Shown here: piece after piece, positions 8,156 through 15,941 of the stretch
How the letters are laid out: the number at the start of each line of letters is the position of its first letter
Position numbering within the stretch: the first letter of the stretch is position 1
Origin: CAVURW01 sp963743595
GTDB taxonomy: Bacteria > Verrucomicrobiota > Verrucomicrobiia > Methylacidiphilales > UBA1321
Assembly: GCA_963743595.1 (NCBI GenBank)
Contig: CAVURW010000071.1
Location: forward strand, 1-38,305
DNA length: 38,305 nt
Direction: 5' to 3'
Program-made: the position numbers and the translations under genes
The notes under the pieces: generated by a model
What the model was told of the DNA's origin: nothing
Database searches by the model: none
What the model saw: only the letters and a program-made list of their open reading frames with translations

Positions 8156-9412
8156 CTAATTTCGCTGGGCATGCGCTGGTTCCGTGTGCGGTAGAAACCA
8201 CGTGAGAAGCCCGATCACTGGTGAAGCGCACGCAATGTAAAAGATGAACTGGATGCTGGTGAGATCGGCTAATTTTCCGAGCAATGCCGCACTCAATCCA
8301 CCCATCCCAAAGGCGAAACCGAAGAAAAGACCGGCGACCATCCCAACATTTCCCGGCATGAGTTCCTGTGCGTAGACGACAATCGCGGTAAACGCAGAGG
8401 CGAGTATAACGCCCGAGATTGCTGCCAAAACGCCAATCCAAAACGGGCTCGCAAACGGAATGAGCATCGAAAACGGCGCGACTCCGAGTATCGAAACCCA
8501 AATGACCGGTTTACGGCCGATTCGATCGCCCACGGGTCCACCGATAAACGTGCCCAAAGCGACTGCAAATAGGAATGTAAAAAGATACCATTCCGAAGCA
8601 GCCGGTGTGACATGGAATTTCTGGATGAGGAAGAAAGTGAGGTAGTTTCGCATCGTCTCCAAATAGAGGTATTTCGAGAACACGAGAACAAGCAGAATGA
8701 CAATGGTGATTGTCACGCGACGGGGCGAAAGTTGAGGCGGATGCGTAGTTGCTGATGAGAGCGACGAGGAAGCCGCCACTGCCTTCTTTTTCTTCACCAA
8801 GCGATGCGGATTTTGCACGAACCATTGGCAGACGTAGAGAAGTACGGCGATTCCCATCAGCGCGATCAGTCCAAAATCGAACAATGTGCCACGCCCAAAC
8901 GGGATCACGATCAATCCAGCGAGTAAAGGGCCTAGGGAGGTGCCCCCATTGCCGCCTACCTGAAAAATGGTCTGTGCTGTGCCATAGCGCGGCCCCGATG
9001 CCATGTGCACGATGCGAGAAGCTTCCGGGTGGAAGATAGACGAACCGACTCCGACGAGCGCGGCACCGCAAATCAGCAGCGGTAGATTCGTTGCGGTAGA
9101 GATCAGGAGGATCCCGCAAAGTGTGGAGGTCATTCCCAAGACCAGGAGATACGCAAACGGGCGCTTGTCACTAAAATAACCGATGAACGGTTGCAAAACC
9201 GACGCGGTGCATTGATTGGCTAAGGTGATCAAACCGAGTTGTGAGTAGTTGAGGTCGAAGACTTTCTTCAGCACGGGGTAGCTCGCCGGGATGAGCGCTT
9301 GGAGCGTGTCATTGATCAGGTGACACAGGCTAAGCGCAAAGAGGACGGGGAAGACGGTGGTGAGAGGTGCCGTCGATTTGCTTGAGGCGACTGGAGCAGA
9401 GGCAGTGGACAC
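8156..9412 (-). CDS. fsr: MFS exporter, fosmidomycin-resistance (Fsr) type
   Basis: The 418-residue polytopic membrane protein has about twelve hydrophobic segments, with a basic, Ser-rich central loop (around residues 190-220) that separates the two halves of the MFS fold. The N-terminal hallmark is LCHLINDTLQALIPASYPVLKKVF followed by a helix with GYFSDKRP, and the second half has a GGPVGDRIGRKP loop, the usual MFS signature. Proteins of this type export fosmidomycin and possibly other small metabolites; the natural substrate is not established. The annotated start is a GTG at 9412 without a clear ribosome binding site. It lies upstream of the riboswitch and thrC on the same strand, but the roughly 100 bp before the aptamer make a separate thrC promoter likely. 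Confidence 0.85.
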   Translation of the reverse strand: MSTASAPVASSKSTAPLTTVFPVLFALSLCHLINDTLQALIPASYPVLKKVFDLNYSQLGLITLANQCTASVLQPFIGYFSDKRPFAYLLVLGMTSTLCGILLISTATNLPLLICGAALVGVGSSIFHPEASRIVHMASGPRYGTAQTIFQVGGNGGTSLGPLLAGLIVIPFGRGTLFDFGLIALMGIAVLLYVCQWFVQNPHRLVKKKKAVAASSSLSSATTHPPQLSPRRVTITIVILLVLVFSKYLYLETMRNYLTFFLIQKFHVTPAASEWYLFTFLFAVALGTFIGGPVGDRIGRKPVIWVSILGVAPFSMLIPFASPFWIGVLAAISGVILASAFTAIVVYAQELMPGNVGMVAGLFFGFAFGMGGLSAALLGKLADLTSIQFIFYIACASPVIGLLTWFLPHTEPAHAQRN

Positions 9413-9472
9413 CCGAGCAACGTAGCACGTTGGAGTGCAACGTCAAAAACGAGCGGTTGCTCGGTTCTTTAG

Positions 9473-9916
9473 TCAGTACAGCGTTGTCTCGGTGCAGGGA
9501 ATATTCGGCAAGAGATTCTTGCATGTGCTGATGAACATCGGTTTACCAATTAATTCAACATCGGAGGTCGCCGTTTTTGCATTAAAGAGCTGGGTGAGAA
9601 CAATTCCTTCTTCGAATCCCCGCTCAGCCGCCTCCACAATAACGCCGTCGAACCGGTCGCCCTTTAAAGTAACAATTCCATCGAAAACGAGCGCGTAGCC
9701 GGTGACCTGTTTGCAGGAAATGCTCACCGCTTTTCGCATTTTATCCATATCTATGGAATGCCAGTCTTTCGAGCGCTTACTGCCCCAATCACAAATGGCA
9801 AATGGGCTGATCCGAGCGCCGTTTTGAGATGTTAAAGCCTCAACACCCAGACCGAGAGAGTAGAAGGCAAGATCCCTCAAATCCGGGTTAAAATTCTGCA
9901 GGGCAATCATACTCAT
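9473..9916 (-). CDS. Uncharacterised 147-residue protein
   Basis: I do not recognise this family. The frame is open from ATG 9916 (or the second ATG at 9910) to a TGA at 9473. It has balanced composition, no signal peptide, no membrane segment and alternating hydrophobic strands (ALVFDGIVTLKGDRFDGVIV) that suggest an alpha/beta or beta-rich cytoplasmic fold. It has about five cysteines, not arranged as a metal motif. No strong ribosome binding site precedes either start. It sits alone between the exporter and the membrane protein, with short gaps on both sides, and is coded on the same strand as both. Its typical amino-acid use argues for a real gene. Confidence 0.55.
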   Translation of the reverse strand: MSMIALQNFNPDLRDLAFYSLGLGVEALTSQNGARISPFAICDWGSKRSKDWHSIDMDKMRKAVSISCKQVTGYALVFDGIVTLKGDRFDGVIVEAAERGFEEGIVLTQLFNAKTATSDVELIGKPMFISTCKNLLPNIPCTETTLY

Positions 9917-10001
9917 CTGAAGCTTACTGAAACCGCGAATATTATTCAGACAGAATATTTCTGCGTGCGCTCTAAGTCAATGTTACGTGTGCAAAAGATT
10001 C

Positions 10002-11402
10002 CTATTTTTGCGCATCTGCTGGATCATTCGAGATGCGGTAGGGCGTCCCCGTAACGGCTTGCGAATACCGAAACACCAGCGGCGCGTTGGAATAGATAAA
10101 TTGATTCGGGTGCAAACGGGCCTGCTCAATGAGCGATTGCTCCAAGGCTGGATTATCTGCGTCCGGTTTAAGAAAGTGGGCTTGAGAAGCCACTCGAAGC
10201 AAGACGCTTTGAACGGCAAATAGAGTGACCAAACAGATGATCAATTGCCGGTGAGCGCCGTTTTCCAACACAAGCGCGAGGGCCAATGGATAGAGGATGA
10301 TCGGGACGTAAATTGCGTACCGCAGCTCATTGGACACGGGCAGAACGGAAGCCAGTGCCATCATGAAGAACGCATTGATCGAGAGGGAGCGCAGAGCCGG
10401 GTTGACCGGGCGAATCACGCCATACAGCAGGACGATGGCCGTGGTCACGATGAATAGCGTGCCGTTCCATCCTCCCGTCCGGCCGCGATTGGTGAAATTC
10501 GGGCTTGCCCCGGCGCTGCTGTCCAGGTCGTAAAAGGCGGGGATGCCTCGATACGACCAATCGATTTCCGTGGCCGAAATGATGAACCGCGCCGGAGATG
10601 TGTTGAGAAGGGCGTACCCGTAGTTCGGTTGGAGACTCGGGGCAAGCGGTCCGCTAAACAGAACCACTCCAGCCACCTGCACGCGGCAGGGAAAGAACGG
10701 ATTCTCATGAAGCGCCAGGTTCTTTAGAAGCACCGGCGTGCAACAAATCGCCAGCCCAACGAGCAAGCCGACGCGCTGGACGGTGAGCGTCCTTTGAAGA
10801 AACGAACGACCGCCCAAAAGTGCGATCAAATAGAACGAAGCGATCGTGTCCTGGTACTTACACGTGGCTGCAATGACAAGCGCTATGGCCCCGATAATCA
10901 GGTGTTTTTGCGCAGCTTTTTTATTATCGAAAAAATGGGTCAGATTAAAGAAGGCGACCGCTAGCGAGGTGCATGTGAAGAAATCGATATAGAGCGCGCC
11001 GTAATTGGCTAAGACCATCGGGCAACTCATCATCGCCAAAACCAGAAGCGATGAGCGAATTTTCATGGTGGAGCTGACCGTCCAAAGATAGACGAGTAAG
11101 ATAAGAAAATTCGGAATAATCACCGCTCTTACGTCGCCCGTAATCAGCCAGAAAAAGCCTTGGCAAAACTCCGCCGTTTTCGGGAAACCCATCCAGGTGG
11201 GCACCAGTTCAGGGTCGAGGTGATACGTGGAACTGCCGCCACCGATGTTCAGGAGAAACGAACAGAACGGGAGATGATACGCCCACGCATCCCACGCAAT
11301 GACCGGGTTCAGAAAGCACGAAACGGAAAGCGCGTAGAGACCAAGCGCCACGCCGAGCTCAAACAACGGCAATTTCTTAAGGGCATCGAGAGAAAAGTGC
11401 AC
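10002..11402 (-). CDS. Polytopic GT-C-like membrane protein
   Basis: The 466-residue protein has about ten hydrophobic segments. Just after the first one comes WDAWAYHLPF, which resembles the Asp-containing first periplasmic loop motif of GT-C glycosyltransferases and PMT/ArnT-like proteins. Those enzymes move sugars from lipid-phosphate donors at the outer face of the membrane. A soluble C-terminal tail contains FIYSNAPLVFRYSQAVTGTPY, similar to the C-terminal region of predicted sugar transferases. The acceptor and donor are unknown. The start is a GTG at 11402; no in-frame ATG is close. Immediately upstream lies the remnant of an aminotransferase gene. Calling it a glycosyltransferase is an inference from topology and the Asp motif. 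Confidence 0.6.
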   Translation of the reverse strand: MHFSLDALKKLPLFELGVALGLYALSVSCFLNPVIAWDAWAYHLPFCSFLLNIGGGSSTYHLDPELVPTWMGFPKTAEFCQGFFWLITGDVRAVIIPNFLILLVYLWTVSSTMKIRSSLLVLAMMSCPMVLANYGALYIDFFTCTSLAVAFFNLTHFFDNKKAAQKHLIIGAIALVIAATCKYQDTIASFYLIALLGGRSFLQRTLTVQRVGLLVGLAICCTPVLLKNLALHENPFFPCRVQVAGVVLFSGPLAPSLQPNYGYALLNTSPARFIISATEIDWSYRGIPAFYDLDSSAGASPNFTNRGRTGGWNGTLFIVTTAIVLLYGVIRPVNPALRSLSINAFFMMALASVLPVSNELRYAIYVPIILYPLALALVLENGAHRQLIICLVTLFAVQSVLLRVASQAHFLKPDADNPALEQSLIEQARLHPNQFIYSNAPLVFRYSQAVTGTPYRISNDPADAQK

Positions 11403-11440
11403 GCATGCAGTGCAGCGGTGACGACGGGCGAAGTCAATCG

Positions 11441-11565
11441 CTACCGCCTCAACGTCTGCTCAACAATCGCCAGAGCATCATCAATCTCTTCCCTGGAGAC
11501 ATTCAGTGGCGGTAAATGGCGCACCGCATGATTCGGCCTGAATCAAAATCAGCCCCGCTTCGGGC
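11441..11565 (-). pseudogene. Broken C-terminus of ArgD-like aminotransferase
   Basis: On the minus strand, the frame ending at the TAG 11441-11443 reads NHAVRHLPPLNVSREEID followed by DALAIVEQTLRR, very like the C-terminus of acetylornithine/4-aminobutyrate-type aminotransferases (class III). Just upstream a different frame reads EAGLILIQA, the segment that normally precedes it, so the two are joined by a frameshift near 11535. Further upstream no aminotransferase sequence is seen, so most of the gene is gone. It is therefore a remnant, not a functional gene. It lies between the GT-C-like gene and livH. Confidence 0.7.
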
Positions 11566-11594
11566 CTAAAGGCAAAATGGGGCTGCACGCTGGC

Positions 11595-11612
11595 CAGCGC
11601 AATATCGCGCTG
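11595..11612. repeat. 6-bp perfect stem-loop in livH leader
   Basis: CAGCGC (11595-11600) and GCGCTG (11607-11612) flank a six-base loop AATATC. No T-tract follows on either strand, so it is not a standard intrinsic terminator. It lies in the roughly 170 bases between the aminotransferase remnant and livH. Confidence 0.45.
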
Positions 11613-11709
11613 CCTCCGGCTTTCATTGGATGCAACGGCACGTTGCCGAAAACTTTGTATTGCTCATTCGGCTCACATCTTATTTCATCCCTCAGCCCGG
11701 CACGGCTGC

Positions 11710-11726
11710 TTGGCATTGCCGCTGCT
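11710..11726 (+). promoter_or_regulatory. Possible sigma-54-like site before livH
   Basis: TTGGCATTGCCGCTGCT keeps the GG-N10-GC spacing of sigma-54 promoters (GG 11712-11713, GC 11724-11725) with a good -24 element and one mismatch in the -12 element. The predicted start would fall at about the ATG at 11737, giving an essentially leaderless mRNA, which weakens the call. A chance match is possible. Confidence 0.3.
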
Positions 11727-11736
11727 CCCCTGCCAC

Positions 11737-12660
11737 ATGACTTTTTCAACGATCATCGATCTCCTGGTCCAAGGCGTCGCCCGAGGCTCGATGTATGCCT
11801 TGGTCGCGCTGGGGTACACCATGGTCTACGGCGTGCTCGGCATGATCAATTTTGCGCATGGCGAGATCTTCATGATCGGGATGTTCGGCTGCTTGTACGC
11901 GCTCGGCCTGTTTTCGACACTTTGGGGCGATTACTTTTTCCTCAACATGACCCTGGCAGTTGCCGCCGCCATGGCCCTCTCCGCTGCCTACGGCTACGCC
12001 AATGAGCGCATCGCCTATCGCAAACTCCGGCACGCACACGCCCTGGCACCGCTCACCAGCGCCATCGGTGTCTCCACGGCGCTCCAATACTTCATCTTCG
12101 TAACGGTCAGTAAAGCCACAGTCAAATTCCCCTCGTTCTACAGCGATCCGCTCAGCCACAGCATTGATGTCTTCGGCGCAACCATCTCGTATCTGCAGTG
12201 CGCGATTATCGGCATGGCGCTCGTCATCATGGCCGGGCTTTTCTACCTGATTCATTACACACGACTCGGCCTGTCGCTGCGGGCCATCGCGCAGGATCAG
12301 CTCATGGCGAGCCTCGTTGGCATCCCTGTAAATCGCACCATCGCGCTCACCTTCATCATCGGGTCGGCACTCGCGGCTATCGCCGGTGTGATGAATTCGA
12401 TGTACGAAAACGTCGCCATCTTCGATGCGGGATATCGAGTCGGACTCAAGGCATTCACAGCTGCCGTGCTCGGCGGGATCGGGAATATTCCCGGAGCCGT
12501 TCTCGGCGGGCTCATTCTCGGCCTAACTGAGGCGATCACCACTTCCATTCCTGGTCTGGGCAGTGGCTGGAACGAAGTCACCATATTCGGCCTCCTCATG
12601 CTCGTGCTCTTGGTGCGACCCCGCGGCATCTTGGGCGAGCGTGTCGCCGATAAAGTCTAG
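11737..12660 (+). CDS. livH: Branched-chain amino acid ABC permease LivH
   Basis: This is one of the two inner-membrane subunits of a high-affinity branched-chain amino acid type ABC importer. The 307-residue protein starts at the ATG at 11737 (MTFSTIIDLLVQG); an open frame continues upstream to 11626, but that part has no family similarity. The family hallmarks are GSMYALVALGYTMVYGVLGMINFAHGEIFMIG at the N-terminus (shown here only as the GYTMVYG and INFAHGE motifs) and the EAA-type cytoplasmic loop with LVGIPV. About eight membrane segments are predicted. It is the first gene of the operon, two bases before livM. No ribosome binding site is visible before the chosen start. Confidence 0.9.
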   Translation: MTFSTIIDLLVQGVARGSMYALVALGYTMVYGVLGMINFAHGEIFMIGMFGCLYALGLFSTLWGDYFFLNMTLAVAAAMALSAAYGYANERIAYRKLRHAHALAPLTSAIGVSTALQYFIFVTVSKATVKFPSFYSDPLSHSIDVFGATISYLQCAIIGMALVIMAGLFYLIHYTRLGLSLRAIAQDQLMASLVGIPVNRTIALTFIIGSALAAIAGVMNSMYENVAIFDAGYRVGLKAFTAAVLGGIGNIPGAVLGGLILGLTEAITTSIPGLGSGWNEVTIFGLLMLVLLVRPRGILGERVADKV

Positions 12661-12662
12661 CT

Positions 12663-13964
12663 ATGAACCCTGAAGCCGCTCACCGTCCAATCTGGAATCG
12701 CATCGCCGCGCCGCTCGGATTTCTTGGCGGGCTCCTTCTCATTACGTTCCCGTTTCTCTGGCTCACCCTATCGCCAAACTATGCGGCTGGCACCGTCCAG
12801 ATCACGTGGTCGCCCACCACAGCGTTCGGCTTCTTTGCCGATCTTCTCCCGGTTTTTCTGATCGCTGGATTGATCTTTGCCCTTGCGAAACTCAACTCAT
12901 TTTTCCAAATCAGCGACAAAGCCTCTGCCTACGTCTTCTCAATAAAAGCCATCGATTTCTCATACACACCGTTCATCCTCGTCCCAGCGCTCTATATTGC
13001 TCCGGCATTTCTGAGTGGCTCCACCACCGTGGAGTGGGCCGCCACATGCCTGTGGATGCTGCTCGCGCTTGGGCTGAACATTACCGTCGGGCTCACCGGA
13101 TTGCTCGTTCTCGGTTACGCCGGGTTTTACGCGTTTGGCGCTTATGCGTTCGCGATTGCCCAGCAGTACGCGCCGTTTCACATCACCTGGTGGGAAGCGC
13201 TGCCCGTCTGCTTTGTGCTGGGCGGCGGGCTCGGTTTTGTTGTCGGGCTGCCCTGCTTGCGCCTGCGGGGGGATTATCTCGCCATCGTCACGCTCGGGTT
13301 CGCGGAGGCATTTCGAGAAACGATGCGCAACCTCGATTTCACCGGCAGCGATCGCGGCATCATCTTGCACGGTTGGGCGGGTTTTCAGAGTTTTCGCGGG
13401 TTTGCCGATCACAATACCATCGCGTTCTGGGTGACGCTTTCGTTGCTCACCCTTACCGTGATTGTCGTGCAACGGCTCCGGGCCTCTCCGCTCGGTCGCG
13501 CGTGGGTGGCCATTCGCGAAAACGAAATCGCAGCGGCGTCCATGGGCATTCCCGTCGTGTCGCTGAAGCTGTTTGCGTTCTCGCTTAGCGCCGCGATCGC
13601 TGCGTCTGCCGGTGTGATTTACGATGCCCGCGAAGGTTTCATCAGCCCCGCGCTCTGCAGTTTCCAGGTCTCCATCATGATCCTCGCGATGGTCATTCTC
13701 GGCGGGCTGGGTAACAGCTACGGCGCCTTGCTCGGTGCAGCACTGCTCTACCTCATCCCGGAGTACATGAAGCTGCTGCCGAACCTGATTCGGAATTCGT
13801 CGTTGAGCGAGAGCACGCCAAAATTCCTGCTCGACGCTCTAGATCACCTGGAAGACTACCGGCTCCTCATCTTTGGCATCGTCATGGTCGTGATGATGCT
13901 CGTCCGACCGCAAGGGCTGCTCGGCTCGCCGCGTCGGGGCACAGAAATTCGGGAGGGCGCATGA
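12663..13964 (+). CDS. livM: Branched-chain amino acid ABC permease LivM
   Basis: The second membrane subunit of the importer has 433 residues, at the long end for LivM, with about 100 extra N-terminal residues forming two or three additional hydrophobic segments before the conserved core. The core starts at about residue 125 with LWMLLALGLNITVGLTGLLVLGYAGFYAFGAY (key motif GLTGLLVLGYAGFY) and contains the GLPCLRLRGDYLAIVTLGF segment and the SMGIPVV coupling loop. The gene follows livH after a two-base gap and overlaps livG by four bases (ATGA), showing tight translational coupling. It would pair with LivH to form the substrate channel. Confidence 0.9.
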   Translation: MNPEAAHRPIWNRIAAPLGFLGGLLLITFPFLWLTLSPNYAAGTVQITWSPTTAFGFFADLLPVFLIAGLIFALAKLNSFFQISDKASAYVFSIKAIDFSYTPFILVPALYIAPAFLSGSTTVEWAATCLWMLLALGLNITVGLTGLLVLGYAGFYAFGAYAFAIAQQYAPFHITWWEALPVCFVLGGGLGFVVGLPCLRLRGDYLAIVTLGFAEAFRETMRNLDFTGSDRGIILHGWAGFQSFRGFADHNTIAFWVTLSLLTLTVIVVQRLRASPLGRAWVAIRENEIAAASMGIPVVSLKLFAFSLSAAIAASAGVIYDAREGFISPALCSFQVSIMILAMVILGGLGNSYGALLGAALLYLIPEYMKLLPNLIRNSSLSESTPKFLLDALDHLEDYRLLIFGIVMVVMMLVRPQGLLGSPRRGTEIREGA

Positions 13965-14755
13965 GCTCAGCCCCTCTTCTGGAAGTGCGCGATCTCGGCA
14001 AGACTTTCGGCGGACTCAGCGCGCTGAGTGAGGTCAATCTCACTGTGCAACCGCGTTGCATTGTTTCCGTGATCGGGCCGAACGGTGCTGGCAAAACCAC
14101 GCTGTTCAATTGCCTCAGCGGAATCTATCGTGCGGAGACCGGATCGATCACGCTGGATGGCCAGGATATTCTCGGTAAACCGCCCCATCGCATTTGCCGA
14201 CTTGGCCTGGCCCGCACGTTCCAAAACATCCGGCTCTTTGGCGAAATGACCGCTCTGGAAAACGTGCTCGTTGCACAATTTCAGCACCGCCATTTCATGC
14301 CGTTCTCGCTAGTGCTACGCCTGCCCTTCTACACGCGCGAAGAAGACGCCGGACAGGCCGAAGCGCTTGAGCTGCTCCGCTTTGTGGGACTCGAAAACGA
14401 GGCTCATACCTGGGCGCGCAATCTCCCGTATGGCTCGCAGCGTCGACTGGAAATTGCACGTGCTCTCGCCACAAAACCGCGGCTGCTTTTACTTGATGAA
14501 CCGGCCGCCGGAATGAACCCGCAAGAGACGTTGGAAATGGTCTCGCTCATCTCGCGCATTCGCGATTACGGGCTTGCCGTGCTGCTCATTGAACACCACA
14601 TGCAAGTCGTCATGAAAATCTCCACGCACATTCTTGTGCTGGATCACGGTGAACCGATTGCTGAAGGCACGCCGGAATACATTCGCAATAACGCGGAGGT
14701 GATTCGCGCGTATCTCGGCGAATACAAGCCGGCAGCGACCCCCGCCACGCGATAA
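13961..14755 (+). CDS. livG: ABC transporter ATPase LivG
   Basis: One of two ATP-hydrolysing subunits driving the importer, 264 residues. Visible motifs are Walker A GPNGAGKTT, the Q-loop region ARTFQNIRLF, a degenerate ABC signature LPYGSQRRLEIARAL (the YGSQR form is normal for LivG), Walker B LLLLDEPAAGMNP with its Glu, and the H-loop IEHHM. The C-terminal extension after LVLDHGEPIAEGTPEYI is the usual LivG tail. It overlaps livM by four bases and is followed after four bases by livF. Confidence 0.93.
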   Translation: MSSAPLLEVRDLGKTFGGLSALSEVNLTVQPRCIVSVIGPNGAGKTTLFNCLSGIYRAETGSITLDGQDILGKPPHRICRLGLARTFQNIRLFGEMTALENVLVAQFQHRHFMPFSLVLRLPFYTREEDAGQAEALELLRFVGLENEAHTWARNLPYGSQRRLEIARALATKPRLLLLDEPAAGMNPQETLEMVSLISRIRDYGLAVLLIEHHMQVVMKISTHILVLDHGEPIAEGTPEYIRNNAEVIRAYLGEYKPAATPATR

Positions 14756-14759
14756 AACC

Positions 14760-15461
14760 ATGTCGCTCGTCCTTCAAAACGTCTGCTCCGGTTACGGCCC
14801 AATTACCGTATTGCACGAGCTGAATCTCACGGTGGGTCCCGCCGAAATCGTGGCTCTGCTGGGAGCCAATGGCGCGGGTAAATCGACCACGCTTTTGACC
14901 ATTGCAGGTGTGGTGCGAATTCGCTCCGGAAGCATCCGCTGGAACGACACGCCGATCGCCTCCACACCCGATAACGTGCTGCGCCAAGGCATCTGTTTAT
15001 GCCCGGAAGGCCGCCACATCTTCCCCCGCCTGACGGTGCTGGAAAACCTGCTGGCGGGGAGTTACTTGCTGCCGAAATCGCGCGACGCCGCCAAGCTCGA
15101 GAAGATCTACTCGTACTTCCCGAAACTGGCCGAGCGCCGAACGCAATTAGGAGGCACGCTCTCTGGTGGGGAACAACAGATGCTGGCAATCGGTCGCGCG
15201 CTGATGAGCGAGCCGCGATTACTCATGCTGGATGAACCGTCGCTCGGTCTCGCCCCGCAAATCGTAGGACGGATTTTCGATATCATCCAGCAGATCAATC
15301 GCGCCGGAACGCCCATCCTGCTAGTGGAGCAAAATGCACAGCACGCGCTTAAGATCGCGCACCGTGGTTACGTCATTGTCACGGGGCAGAATCACCTTAC
15401 CGGCACGGGCGCGGAGCTGCTCTCGTCAGATGAAGTGCGTCGGGCCTATTTGGGCGAGTGA
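14760..15461 (+). CDS. livF: ABC transporter ATPase LivF
   Basis: The second ATPase of the importer, 233 residues. Walker A is GANGAGKST, the signature is LSGGEQQMLAIGRALM, Walker B is LLMLDEPSLGLAP and the H-loop region reads VEQNAQHAL, all typical for LivF. It closes the four-gene livHMGF operon. No periplasmic binding protein gene (livJ/livK) is in the window, so the specificity component must lie elsewhere. The substrate could be leucine/isoleucine/valine or another small amide or amino acid, since this family is broad. Confidence 0.93.
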   Translation: MSLVLQNVCSGYGPITVLHELNLTVGPAEIVALLGANGAGKSTTLLTIAGVVRIRSGSIRWNDTPIASTPDNVLRQGICLCPEGRHIFPRLTVLENLLAGSYLLPKSRDAAKLEKIYSYFPKLAERRTQLGGTLSGGEQQMLAIGRALMSEPRLLMLDEPSLGLAPQIVGRIFDIIQQINRAGTPILLVEQNAQHALKIAHRGYVIVTGQNHLTGTGAELLSSDEVRRAYLGE

Positions 15462-15476
15462 TCTGCTATCATCGGG

Positions 15477-15496
15477 CCGCTGTAGGTTCAGAAGCG
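15477..15496 (+). terminator. Weak stem-loop after livF
   Basis: CCGCT (15477-15481) and AGCGG (15492-15496) can pair around a 10-base loop, starting 16 bases after the livF stop. No clear T-run follows, so it is at best a weak or factor-assisted end of the liv transcript. Confidence 0.3.
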
Positions 15497-15581
15497 GTAT
15501 TAGATACAGTTTTGCGCAGGGAGAGCGTTTGGAAGATCTTCAGAATTAGCGGATTAGCAGAGATTTTTAATTAACCGCAAG

Positions 15582-15599
15582 CTGGCATAATCGTTGCTT
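15582..15599 (+). promoter_or_regulatory. Sigma-54 promoter of amtB-glnK
   Basis: CTGGCATAATCGTTGCTT fits the sigma-54 consensus closely: TGGCAT with GG at 15584-15585 (-24) and TTGCT with GC at 15596-15597 (-12), exactly ten bases between. Transcription would begin at about 15608-15610. Sigma-54 promoters commonly drive amtB and glnK under nitrogen limitation through an NtrC-type activator. No obvious NtrC dyad was found upstream. Confidence 0.85.
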
Positions 15600-15608
15600 C
15601 CGGGGCAG

Positions 15609-15941
15609 GCGTGACAACAAACAACGGAGCCATCTTCTCCAGCAATCGCCTCATTGAGTCGAATGGCTGGGAAAGAGGGGCTGCGGATCGATTTCAGGGT
15701 AAACTGCTCTTTTCTGCATTTCCTGAGTTGGCTAGGTGTTCAACATTCTGCACATCAAACCGACGCAGTGGTCAAAAAGAAACAGGTGCCTATGAGGGAC
15801 TCCAGCGGCCTATGGGAGGCCTTATGTAATGCCAGCCCTTACTCCCGAATGAGCTGCCTAAAAACAGCGTGTTCAGTTCCAAGCAAAACTACAGCGAGAC
15901 AGAAACTTACTTAACGAAAACTATTTAATATCAAATAAACT
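15609..15941 (+). other. Long amtB leader with small hairpin
   Basis: About 330 bases lie between the predicted sigma-54 start and the amtB start codon. An open frame of 72 codons from a GTG at 15611 has no recognisable features and is not called. A short hairpin GGCCT-ATGGG-AGGCC is at about 15809-15823. No ribosome binding site is evident just before amtB, and the last 40 bases are AT-rich. No known riboswitch was recognised. The length suggests room for post-transcriptional control, but this is an inference. Confidence 0.5.

Noticed and set aside
11626..11736. 37 extra N-terminal codons for livH
   Set aside because: LivH proteins start near the first membrane segment; the extension is unlike the family and contains the intergenic hairpins.
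15611..15829. 72-codon open frame in the amtB leader
   Set aside because: GTG start without ribosome binding site and no recognisable features; kept only as part of the leader.
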